64,000 bases of DNA, taken from NCBI RefSeq assembly GCF_021018805.1, contig NC_086247.1:759501-823500 (forward strand), in the 5' to 3' direction. The position numbers and the translations under genes were made by a program. Source of the stretch: Prinia subflava. Lineage: Eukaryota; Chordata; Aves; Passeriformes; Cisticolidae. Shown piece by piece: positions 54,510 to 64,000 of this stretch (its first letter is position 1; each line of letters starts with the position of its first letter). Below the pieces are notes generated by a model. That model made no database searches, was not told the origin of the DNA, and saw nothing but the letters and a program-made list of their open reading frames with translations.

Positions 54510-55140
54510 TTGACTCAAAATATGGAAAAACCCCACAATTCCTGAATGCCAGACCTTGGAAAACCCGGAAGCAAATCCCTACGTGACAGCAATAAACCAG
54601 GGAATATCAAAATCTGGAGCTGGGGCGTTTTCCTGCACCAATAATTTGATTTTCAGGGAATCATTAACCTCAAAGGTGGAATCATTCTTGGCTTTTCCTG
54701 ATGGATGCAGCAGGAAAAAAAATCAGGGCAGGCACCCAAAGGTGCAAATTCTTCTTAGGGCAGCTGGAGCTGCAGGAAAAGCTTGGAGTGGAATGGAGTT
54801 AAGCAAAATATTCCAGCTTTTCCCACAGAGGAGGAGTCACCTGCTCAGGGCACAGCTGAGGAGTTGTTAAATGGGAAAAAAAAAAATCATGGAATGAGGG
54901 CTGGGAGAGGGGTGGATCCTCAGCCACTCCATGGAGAACGGGAAAACAGCTCCGGTGGTTTTGCCGTTTGCCCTGGAAAAGCTGAGCCGTGGAATCGCTG
55001 CGGTCCCATCCCTTTGTTGTGGGAATTTGGGAAATTGAGTGTTCTCTCCCCAAAATTCCGAGGCAACCCTGTGGCGGCTTGGCTCCAGGTCCACCATGCC
55101 CCAGCAATGGTGACTATCATGGAAAATCAGGGAATTTTTC
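54510..55140. other. ARHGAP39: Unique intron sequence
   Basis: No gene or repeat recognised. Confidence 0.35.
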
Positions 55141-55144
55141 CCTG

Positions 55145-55650
55145 TGGGAAGGGACCTTTGAAGGTCACCTTCTTCCAACACCTTTCCATGAGCAGGGACA
55201 CCTTCCACTATCCCAGGTTGCTCCAGGAAGCTTGGACACTTCCAGGGATGAGACAGCCACAGATTCTCTGGGAATTCCATTCCGGGGCCACAACACAGCC
55301 AAGAATTCCTTCCCAATATCCCACCTAAATTTCCGTTTTTCCACTGGGAAGCCATTCCCTGTGTCCTGTCCCTCCATCCCTTGTCCCCAGTCCCTCTCCA
55401 GCTCTCTTGCAGCCCCTTTAGGCACTGGAAGGGGCTCTGAGCTATCCCTGGATCCTTCCCTTCTCCAGGCTGGACATCCCCAGCTCTCCCAGCCTGGCGG
55501 CTCCAACCCTTGGAGCATCTCCGTGGCCTCCCCTGGCTCTGCTCCAGCATCTCTGCATCCTCCTGCTGTTGGATCCTGGAGCTGGAAGAAGATTCCAGGT
55601 GGGGGCAGAATTCCCTCCTTTCTTGCAGTCCACTGGGAATTTCTGGGATG
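55145..55650 (-). mobile_element. CR1 LINE 3' fragment with RT remnants, about 500 bp
   Basis: Antisense CR1. Minus-strand remnants read GRAGDVQPGEGKDPG and GLQESWRGTGDKGWRDRTQG, with a shift relative to the reading frame of the other copies. It extends from the 3' UTR to a GGGGGCAGAATTCCCTCC end like the other long copies. Confidence 0.92.
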
Positions 55651-55699
55651 TGGCCACACACAGCCAGGTGAAATCCCAGGTTTTTTATCAATCCCTGAG

Positions 55700-56165
55700 G
55701 ACAGGAAGGAATGTCTGGAAAAATCAGAGCTCAGGATCCAGGTGGATGCTCCGGCAGCTTCCGGCCTTGATCCGTAACCACACAAACACCGGGAGCTGCG
55801 CAGTGTGGAAGAACCCGGAAAAGAACCCCGCAATTCTGCATTCCCTGCTGGAAAAAGCTATTCCAGGACAGGGGGAGAAATCCGAGCCCCATCCCAGCAT
55901 CCACGACAATTCCAGAGAAGGAAAAGCGCTGACCCTAAAGCCACCCCAGGGAAAAACCAGCTCCTCCATCAAATCCAATCCAATGAAATAAAAAGAGGGA
56001 AGAATCCAGCTCCGGGAGGCAGGAGCCGTCGGATCCGGGCGTTCATGCGGCGCAGCTTTGATGGAAAAGGGATTTGACTCCCTGGGCAACGTCGGGAGAA
56101 GGTTCAAGGGCGACCGTGGTGAGGAGGAGACGCCAGCAGGAACATTGATGGGAAGGTCGGGATGA
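55700..56165. other. ARHGAP39: Unique intron sequence
   Basis: Nothing recognised between two CR1 fragments. Confidence 0.35.
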
Positions 56166-56167
56166 TT

Positions 56168-56375
56168 GTGGGATCATGGAATGGTTTGGAAGGGGCCTAA
56201 AGATCATGGAATTCCATGGGCAGGGATACCCTGCCACTGCCCCAGGTTGCTCCAAGCCCCGTCCAACCTGGCCTGGAATAATTCCAGGGGCAGCCACAGC
56301 TTCTCTGGGAATTCCATCCCAGCCCCTCACCACCCTCACAGGGGAGAATTCCTTCCCAAATTCCAATCTAAACCT
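56168..56375 (-). mobile_element. CR1 LINE 3' fragment
   Basis: Antisense CR1: GATCATGGAATGGTTTGGAA, CCCAGGTTGCTCCAAGCCCC, CAGCCACAGCTTCTCTGGGA and CAGCCCCTCACCACCCTCAC. Confidence 0.9.
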
Positions 56376-57380
56376 CTCCAATTTTAATTCCAAACCCTTC
56401 CCCCTCATCCCCGTTCCTCTGAAAAGCTGAAGCCTTAACCCTGGGTAAAGCTGATCCTGCTTGAACCTAATTTCCCTTTTTTTGGATGGTTCAGGAATTT
56501 AAAACAACTCCAAATTCTTCCCCTCAGGCCTTCGCTTGGAGCTGCTCCTTTCCAACTAAAATCCCAGGAATCGATGTGGAAATCTCCCAGTCTCATTTCT
56601 CTGATCCCAAAAAATGCTTTTCCAGCCGTTTTTCCCCCTGGCCTGCAGTGATCAATAAATTCCAAATCATTTTAGGTGTGGAACGCTGGGAAATTTAAGC
56701 CTGTCCTAAGCCGGGTCGGCTTCATGGAGTTAATCCCGGTGCCAGGAGTGACACCGAGGTGACACCGAGGGAGGGGTCAAGTCCCAAGTGGCTCTGAGGC
56801 CTCAGTGACACAAATTCCAGCTCCTTAAAACCCAGCTTAAATCCAGGTTTAAATCCAGGAGTGAGATTAGAGCAACCTGGTCCAGTGGAAGGTCAGGCTT
56901 GACGACCTTTAAAAGTCCTTCCAAACCCATTTGATGTTTCCACGATCCTACAAGACCTTAATGACCTCATTATCACAAAAATTAAAAAAAACCCCATTAT
57001 CCCACAAATTGTGCCTGGTTCCTCCAAAACATCAACAAGAGGAGGGTTTTTTTTTTGTTGGGAAAAGCATCTCCAAAGTCTGATCCTCCGGAAAAAAACC
57101 TCCTCTGGATGCTGATGATGATGAAGAGCTTTGTCCCTGCCTTGCTCAGCAGTTTCCCGGGAACAGGCGTAGGATCGATCCCTGAGCAATGAAATAAATC
57201 CATAAAGGACTGGGCGGAAATCCTGGAGCTGATCCGGCTCCTGCGAGAGCTGGGATGGGAAAAAAATCCGGGGCTAGGAATGCAGAGATGGGAGCAATTC
57301 CAAGGATGGAGGTGTCAAGGTGGTTAAAAAAGGAGGGGGAATCTTTAATTAAGGGAGAATTGTCTTAATTAGAGCTGCCC
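56376..57380. other. ARHGAP39: Unique intron sequence
   Basis: No exon or array recognised. A possible CR1 3' terminus (TCCTTCCAAACCCATTTGATG) lies at 56910-56940. Confidence 0.35.
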
Positions 57381-57384
57381 TATC

Positions 57385-57760
57385 CCCTTGGGGCTGCCAT
57401 AGCTTCTCTGGGAATTCCATTGGAAGAATTCCTTCCCGGTGGGAGAAGCCTGGGAATGATGATTCCCAGTTTAACACCATTGAACCGTCGGGTTTCATGG
57501 AACCATGGAATGGTTTGGGTGGGAAGGGACCTTAAAGCTCTCCTGGAATGGTTTGGATGGTGACACCTTCCCCCATCCCAGGTTGCTCCAACCTGGACTT
57601 GGACATTTCCAGGGATGGGGAAGCCACAGCTTTTCTGGGAATTCCATTCCAGGCTCTCACCAACCGTCACCGTAACCAAATTCCTTCCCCATATCCAACT
57701 GGATCTCCCTGTTTTTAGTTTTGAATTCCCAGCCTTGACATGGGCAGCTCCTTTCTCTTT
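57385..57760 (-). mobile_element. Two overlapping or nested CR1 3' fragments
   Basis: GGGGCTGCCATAGCTTCTCT at 57390 is followed by a fresh antisense 3' end at 57505 (GGAATGGTTTGGGTGGGAAG) and a second GGAAGCCACAGCTTTTCTGG at 57620. One copy may be inserted in, or duplicated beside, the other. Confidence 0.82.
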
Positions 57761-58730
57761 CCACCACCATTCCAAGGACTTTGAGGGTCTTTTTTTCCTG
57801 CTCCATGGGGGGGTTGAAGGCATCTCAAGACCTTTTTGTCCCAACCATTCCCTTTGCCATTGACTGCAACAATTGGAAAACCATTGGATATTTAATTGTC
57901 GCAAGGGAATTTAACAGCAAAAAAGGAGTGGTAGGACCCTGAGGATCATTTATTTACCCACAGACCACCAGAGATCCAAAATCTGGGACATTCCTGCTCA
58001 TCCAGCTGCTCTGGAAGCGGCGGAATGCAGGGATAACACAGATCCGATGGCGTCGGAGCTCAACTTCCCCCTTTGATTTGCCAGAGATACAACCCCGGGA
58101 TTTGCAACTCGGGAATGATTTGCACCCCAAATGACACCCCCGGAGTGATTCCCGGCCCCGGTTAAACCGGGATAACGCGTCCTGGGATGTGCCACGGCTT
58201 GGAATGTGCTCTGGGAAAGCTCCCGGCGCGGTCCTGGCTGGCCAAGCTCTTCCTCAGCACTTTCGGGAGCCAAACCGCGGAGGAGGAATTTTTTGCATAG
58301 GGATGAAGATCCCGGATTTCCCTGCCAGCTTGGAGTTGCAGCTCCTGCCAGCTCCTCCCTGAAGGAATAAATATCTGGATGATTTTAAATATTGATATTC
58401 CCATGGATCTGGGAATTGCAGCGGCCTCGGTCGAGTTTTGGTGCTCAAGCAACTGAGGGCGGCTACAAATGGAATTCATGGAATTACGTCTTCCCTGAGT
58501 CTGGGCAAACTGTGAGGAAATCCATGGAAAATGAGCATTTCCAGGAGGTGGTTCCTCCGGGGATTCCAAAAGGGAATCTGACGTTCCCCAGCGTTGGATC
58601 AAGCACCATCCAAAGGTGTGACATCCCAAATAGTGACATTCTAAGAAATCCCAAATCCCATCCCTGCCGCAAATGCCCCCAATTCCACTGGGAATCAAAA
58701 TCCCTGAGATTTGGGATGAGACTGAGCCCC
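57761..58730. other. ARHGAP39: Unique intron sequence
   Basis: No exon or array recognised. Confidence 0.35.
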
Positions 58731-58734
58731 ACAA

Positions 58735-58890
58735 ATCTTGGAATGGTTTGGGTTGGAAGGGACCTTCAGGAACCATCTTGCTCAACCCCATTCCATGGGC
58801 TTCCACCATCCCAGGTTGCTCCAATCCTTTTCCAACTTGCCCTTGGACACTTCCAGAGATGGGGCACCCACAACTTCTCTGGTGAGCTCC
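58735..58890 (-). mobile_element. CR1 LINE 3' fragment
   Basis: Antisense CR1: TGGAATGGTTTGGGTTGGAA, TTCCACCATCCCAGGTTGC, CCCTTGGACACTTCCAGAGA and GGGCACCCACAACTTCTCTG. Confidence 0.87.
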
Positions 58891-59955
58891 ACAAATCACA
58901 CCCTCAAAGGAAAAGAATTCCCAAAGAAGCCCTAAAAACAACCAAAGACTACTTCAGACGTGTGAAAACCCAATTTTCCCGTTATTCCTAAAAAGCACCG
59001 TGGAGAAGAGGAGCAGGGAATGATTCCTCACTTTTTTTTCCCCTTTTAATTGGTTGCTCCAGAGTTTTAAAGACAACTCCAGGAAAGGACTTTCCGTAGC
59101 TCCTAATTAAGCCGCGGAATTCGGCAACGCAGCCAAATCCCATAAATAGGTTCAAAGGAGAATTACGCGAGTTCAAGGAGGACAAGAGCTCTCAAACGGG
59201 ATATTCCAAGGTCAGGAAATCCCCAGGAGCAGGGAAGGATCACCCCGCTCTGCCCTGGGTGGTTTTCCCCTTTTTTGGAGGAATTTTTGCTGCCGAGAAT
59301 GGAACGAAGCCACGAGAAACATTCCTACCCCTCCCATCTCCCAACGTTCCCACTTTGCATCCGTGTCTTTGGCATCGTCCCATCCCTTCTGGCCTGGAGG
59401 ACACAGGGATAAGACTCCCAAAAAAAAAAAAAAAAAAAAAAAAAATCCTGGAGGCTTCAAAGAGCAGCTTTAGAAAAGGGAAAGGACAGAATTTTTTTTC
59501 CAACCCTCCCGATCCGAACTTCACAGCGCCGGCGTCTCCTTTAAACTCCAAGGGAATAAAAAAAAAATAAAAAGGAATTTAGGAAGCTGCCTTAGAGCTG
59601 ATAAGGGAAAGAGCCCGGGATGAATGGAGGATCCTCATGAAAGCAGCGAAATCGCCAGGATGACCTCGAGCCTCTCAAAGGAGCTCTGGAATTTTATCCG
59701 GAGGCTTTTGTGATCCGATATCTCTCCCGACGCCAATTAATCACTTTTTTAGCCTCTTGCCTTATTAAACCTCGGAGAGGTCAAGGGCTTGAGGATATCA
59801 GGCCTGGAAAAGTTTGGATTTAAAGAGAACAGGGCGAGTGAGGACGGAAGGATGGGAATTCTTTTTGCCGAGGGGTGGGAGAGGGAGCGGGACCGGGATG
59901 GAGCTGGAAGAGTCAATTCTCATCCCAAAATGGTGGGAGAGGAGCTGGAGGACAC
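58891..59955. other. ARHGAP39: Unique intron sequence with a poly-A tract
   Basis: A run of 26 A lies at about 59420-59445. No exon or gene fragment was recognised. Confidence 0.4.
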
Positions 59956-59957
59956 AT

Positions 59958-60222
59958 TGGGATGGGATGGGATGGGATGGGATGGGATGGGATGGGATGG
60001 GATGGGATGGGATGGGATGGGATGGGATGGGATGGGATGGGATGGGATGGGATGGGATGGGATGGGATGGGATGGGATGGGATGGGATGGGGTGGGATGG
60101 GGTGGGATGGGATGGGATGGGATGGGATGGGATGGGATGGGATGGGATGGGATGGGATGGGATGGGATGGGATGGGATGGGATGGGAATGGGAATGGGAA
60201 TGGGAATGGGATGGGATCGGGG
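59958..60222 (+). repeat. (GGGAT)n microsatellite, about 265 bp
   Basis: Nearly perfect pentanucleotide GATGG units with two GGGGT interruptions near 60090 and 60105, ending in four GGGAAT units. G-rich strand is plus, so the ARHGAP39 pre-mRNA would carry the CCATC strand. Confidence 0.97.
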
Positions 60223-61250
60223 GGAAAGAGGAGCTGGAGATCCCAGGGAAGGGGATCTTCTCTGAGGTTTTAGGACAGCATTCCCAAAAAAAACTCAGAG
60301 TGTTTTAATGGATGAGAAGCTTCCTGAACTGAAGATGCCTCAGAAGATCCATTATCCCGGGAGAACTTTGTGATCCATTATCCGTGTTTTTTTTATAAAT
60401 CTTTAGGTCCTCACTGGTTTTTATCCAAACCAAATCCAAACCAGATCCAAACCAGTGGAGGAGGAGATCTTCCCTTGAATTGTCCTCTTGGAAAAGCCAC
60501 ATTCCCGGGATTTGTGGGGTAATTTTGGGATGGGAAGAGCCGGGTTTTCCAACTTCCAAGGTGGGACCGGGGTGGGAGTTGGGTGAAGCTGGAGCAGATG
60601 ATTCCCACCTTGAGGATGGATCATTTTGGATGATGGCATTCCATGAAATCCCACCCCTCAAATCAGCTCTCATATGCTCCCAAATCCCAAATTTTCATTC
60701 CTGAACTTTCCAGAAATAGGAGTGAAGATTATCCGAGTGGGACTTGCCAAAACTGACTCAAAAAAAATCCGTAATAAATTAATCTCATTTTGCTTTTCCA
60801 ATCAAAATCTTCTGAGATAAAGATGATTAATGGGAATAAGCTCTTTGGAAATGGGGAATATTGAGAGGAATGCTTTGAACCCTGAGCCAAAAGCCTGGGA
60901 ACAAGCAACAGCCTGCACCAATCCGAGAAAAACCCGGAGCAATCAGAATTGAGGGAAGAAAGTTTTCCCCCACCCCGAAAATTCCGTCAGAAAAAGGAAT
61001 TTTGCCAATCTCAGGTGTCTCCATTTCGTATTCCGTGTAAAGAAAAACATGAGGGACCAGAAATCCAACACCACAAAAACTCCTGGGCAGAAAAATCCGT
61101 AAAAATACTGGAAAGGATGTTATTTTTCCTGATTTTCCTGGAATTCCTGGTGGTTTTGCTGCTGCCTTGTGAGAGGGATTCGTGCAGGAATCGCCCTGGC
61201 TCACCTGAACTGTTTTTTTTTTAATTCCCGGTTTTTTCCCTCTTGGATCA
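60223..61250. other. ARHGAP39: Unique intron sequence
   Basis: Contains only minor direct repeats (AAACCAAATCCAAACCAGATCC near 60425). No gene recognised. Confidence 0.35.
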
Positions 61251-61254
61251 TGAG

Positions 61255-61480
61255 GACACAGGAATGCCCTGCCAGAGGGCAGGGAAAGACGGGATATTTG
61301 GAAGGAATTCTTCCCTGTGAGGGTGGTGAGGCCCTGGAATTGTGGAAAATGGAATTCCCAGAGAAACTGTGGCTGCCCCATCCCTGGAATTGTCCAAAGC
61401 AACTTGGGATAGTGGAAGGTGCCCAGGGGGACTGGATGGGATTTTCTCTTCCCACCCAAACCATTGATATCCTTGATTTT
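61255..61480 (+). mobile_element. CR1 LINE 3' fragment
   Basis: Sense CR1: ATGCCCTGCCAGAGGGCAGG, GAATTCTTCCCTGTGAGGG, AATTCCCAGAGAAACTGTGG and GGATAGTGGAAGGTGCCC. Confidence 0.9.
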
Positions 61481-62600
61481 TTCCAAAGGAATGGGAGTTT
61501 TTATGGCAAAAAAGGCCAAATTTGGCTGTCTGGGGCAGTGGCAGCTGGGGGGAGGCAGAGGGGGTGAGGAGCAGGGAAAAATTCCGATGGCAGCTGCTGA
61601 ATCCCGACCCTCCTCCCCACATATCCAAAACACCCTTTTCTTGAACTCCTGGTTTTTAACTCCTTAGGGAAAACCTCATTTCCATAAAAAAATTCAATTT
61701 GTCCCAATCCAGAGGGAAAAAATGATTCAATTTAAAGTTTTAAACTTCAAAAGGTGGAGCCTGGGTGGAGGAAAAGCCCAAGTGTGGATGAAGATTGGAA
61801 AAATGGGATCTCCGAAGTCACAGAGGTTGGAAAACAGCAGGAAAAGGACAAAAATTCCAAAAAAACAGTAAAAATTCACTTTTTTGGGGGAAGAATTCAA
61901 GAGGTATCAGAGCATGGGAGGTCGATATTTTATGGATTTAACACGGGAAAAATAAAATCGAAATACGAATCCTTAAATTAAATCCCAGAATGGAATAACT
62001 TTAAATCCCAGTTCCAAGCCTGCCTTTCCCGAGATTCCCCACTGGGAGGAGAAAGGGAATATTTGATAATGGCAAAAAACCAGGAATAATCCACAGCAAA
62101 CCTAAGGGAAAAGCAGCACCGAGGACAAACTTGGAAGAAGTTTTGTTTTCCTTGCTAAGCCCAGCCCCGAGCGGAGGAAAGCGAGGCTGGGAGCACATCC
62201 CGTGCTTTTTGAACTCCAAAATATTCATGGAATGAGGTCGGAAAAAAGAGCAGGGAACTGCGAGCAGCAAATCTGAGCCGGAGAGAAAAATATTCCTCCT
62301 CCTCCTCCTCCCTCCTTTGCCAGAGTCACAGCAAACATCGGGGGGGTCGAATTCCTTGGAAATCCCGAGCCGGGGCTTTGGAATGGTTTTTCCCTGTCCT
62401 CGGGAAGCGGCAGCTGGCGGGGAGCAGGTGATTCCGAGGCCACCTGTTGTCATTTGATTCCCCCCACACCGCGGCTGGGATCGGGATGAGGGAGGATTCC
62501 AGGAGGAGGATTTGGGATGAAAACAAGGAATCGTTGTTTCCCCAGGACGTTAACTCCCTGTGGAATTCGATCCCTGAATAAAAAACAAATCCCTAGGGTC
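61481..62600. other. ARHGAP39: Unique intron sequence
   Basis: No exon or array recognised. Short CTC-rich stretch at 62288-62316. Confidence 0.35.
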
Positions 62601-62619
62601 ACGGGAGCAATTAGAAGGC

Positions 62620-62680
62620 GTAAGATGAGATGACCTTCGCGAGGTCACCTCCTGAATATCCGATGACCTCCCGCTCCTTC
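62620..62680. promoter_or_regulatory. Candidate nuclear-receptor element (everted half-sites)
   Basis: TGACCT at 62631-62636 and AGGTCA at 62642-62647 form an everted pair with a 5-bp spacer (TCGCG), and GATGACCTCCCG follows at about 62662. The sequence around it (62620-63130) is CpG-rich, as in an enhancer. Half-sites occur by chance often, so this is weak. Confidence 0.25.
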
Positions 62681-63284
62681 TCCGAGAGGGAGAAAAGCAC
62701 GGAAGCAGCTCTCCCCCCTCTTCCCGGGATATTTTTAGGACTGGGAGATAAGGCTGGAAAACATTCCGAGCCCCAAGACGGGCGCTCCAGACAGCAAATC
62801 CCATTTGGGAAAAGAACCTCCCCCTCTCCCTCTCCCATCTCCACCGCCGCCGAGCGGAGCCGCAAAATCCTCCAATCCTTTTGACGGAGGAAAATTCCGG
62901 GATCGGGGTTTGTGCCGCTTCCCTCCTCCCTATTACACTCCCAAATCCAGAAAAAAAGAGCCGGGATTGTTCCTCCGGGGAGGAAAAGCAGAGGGAAGAT
63001 GGAGGGAGGGTTTATCCGCACGGGAACAGGGCCATATGTTCCGTGGATGTGAATCGCTCCCATGGCGTGACTCGTGCCCGGGATCCGCGATCCGAGGGCT
63101 CGGCACAGTTGGCGTGGAATCTGTCGTTCCGGCTGCCAGGCGGAGGGGAAAGGGAGGTGGGAAAGAAGGGATGTTCCCCAGTTTTTCCCCTTTTTCCCAA
63201 ACCTCCTCCTCGTCCAGGAGGAATATTGATCCGCACCTTCCCGCTTGGAGCTGTGGGAAGCGGGAAAAGGGGGGAATTCTGTTC

Positions 63285-63735
63285 CGATCAGGTGAGATCC
63301 CACCTGGAATTCTGCATCCAGGAGCTTTCTCCAAGAGCAGAAGGATGTGGAGCTGCTGGAGCAAGTCCAGAGGAGGTCACGGAGATGCTCCAAGGGTTGG
63401 GAGAGCTGGGAATGTCCAGCCTGGAGAAGGGAAGGATCCAGGGAAACCTCAGAGCCTCTTCCAGTGCCTGAAGGGGCTCCAGGAGAGCTGGAGAGGGACC
63501 TGGGACAAGGGATGGAGGGACAGGACACAGGGAATGGTTCAAACTGGCAGAGGGAATTTGGGATAATGGGAAGGAATTCTCCCCTGGGAGGGTGGGGAGG
63601 GGCTGGAATGGAATTCCCAGAGAAGCTGTGGCTGGCCCTGGATCCCTGGGATTGTCCAAGGCCAGGAATTAGAGCACTCTGGGATGGCGGGAGGTGTCCC
63701 TGCCCATGGAATTCCGTGATCTTGAAGCATTCCAG
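63285..63735 (+). mobile_element. CR1 LINE 3' fragment with RT C-terminal remnants, about 450 bp
   Basis: Sense CR1. The plus-strand translation shows VRSHLEFCIQ, GELGMSSLEKGRIQGNL, GLQESWRGTWDKGWRDRTQG and AGMEFPEKLW in shifting frames, then a truncated 3' UTR (GAATTAGAGCACTCTGGGAT). Confidence 0.93.
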
Positions 63736-64000
63736 GATTTTGTGCTGCTGTTAAACCGCGCTTGGATCATCCGGAGTTTGTATCCAGAGCTTTGCGAGCC
63801 ACGAATGGATCCACCCTGACATTCCAGTGGATCCCAGTGGATCCAGATCCCTCTGGGCGCTGCAGAAAAACCCCTCCAAAAACCATCCCTGGAGCTCCGA
63901 GCGTTCCCACAGGGAATAATTATTTCACTCCAAAGTTTTAAAGGGAATTCAGACGCACCAAATCCAGCACTAGAGCAGCTCATAAACTCCAAGGAAAATT
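63736..64000. other. ARHGAP39: Unique intron sequence at the window end
   Basis: Nothing recognised. The ARHGAP39 initiating exon is expected further right. Confidence 0.3.

Noticed and set aside
59958..60222. Interstitial telomeric repeat
   Set aside because: The unit is GGGAT, not TTAGGG, and no TTAGGG array was seen in the window.

Overview
This window is vertebrate nuclear DNA, almost certainly from a bird and probably a passerine. About twenty fragments of the avian LINE CR1 lie in both orientations. They are recognisable by the CR1 3' end (antisense GAATGGTTTGGGTTGGAAGG, sense CCTTCCAACCCAAACCATTC) and by remnants of the reverse-transcriptase C-terminus. Genes are sparse, introns are long, and the sequence is unusually full of minisatellites, as in GC-rich, recombination-rich or subtelomeric avian DNA.

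One protein-coding gene can be identified with confidence: ARHGAP39 (Vilse/CrossGAP), a Rho GTPase-activating protein with two WW domains, a MyTH4 domain and a RhoGAP domain. It lies on the minus strand. Nine coding exons run from 50244 down to a TAG stop at 6685. All junctions are GT-AG and in phase: 3208 nt, i.e. one base of a split codon, 1068 sense codons and the stop. Only the initiating exon (roughly the first 27 residues) is missing; it is presumably beyond 64000. A minus-strand AATAAA at 1572-1577 is a candidate transcript end, which would give a 5 kb 3' UTR made largely of three minisatellites. To its left, 430-720 is a GC-rich promoter with five CCAAT boxes and a consensus donor at 425/426, which looks like the start of a further leftward gene.

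Layout: 1-400 GC-rich repeat (intron of the leftward gene); 430-1380 promoter region(s); 1556-6684 putative 3' UTR with arrays; 6685-12432 five small exons (RhoGAP and linker), each intron but the 86-bp one carrying its own arrays; 12433-20984 an intron with about 5 kb of continuous low-complexity DNA (AT island, GGGAAT array, A-rich tract) and a 70-bp array; 20985-21546 the MyTH4 exon; 21600-23935 a CAAT/CAAC array; 26440-27480 a 32-bp array; 27724-29125 the large disordered-linker exon; 29126-49812 introns with CR1 fragments, short tandem duplications and arrays; 49813-50244 the WW exon; 50245-64000 the 5' intron.

The most unusual structures are at the edges of exons. Upstream of the WW exon, the putative branch-point/polypyrimidine segment of the acceptor has been amplified into about fifteen 30-bp units, followed by four larger units that each carry a copy of the acceptor and the first bases of the exon. 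The terminal exon sits between two related arrays that share a perfect 12-bp palindrome containing an E-box. On the plus strand, the 3' UTR array stays open as a 496-codon repeat frame. These are readings by eye; no alignment or database search was possible.
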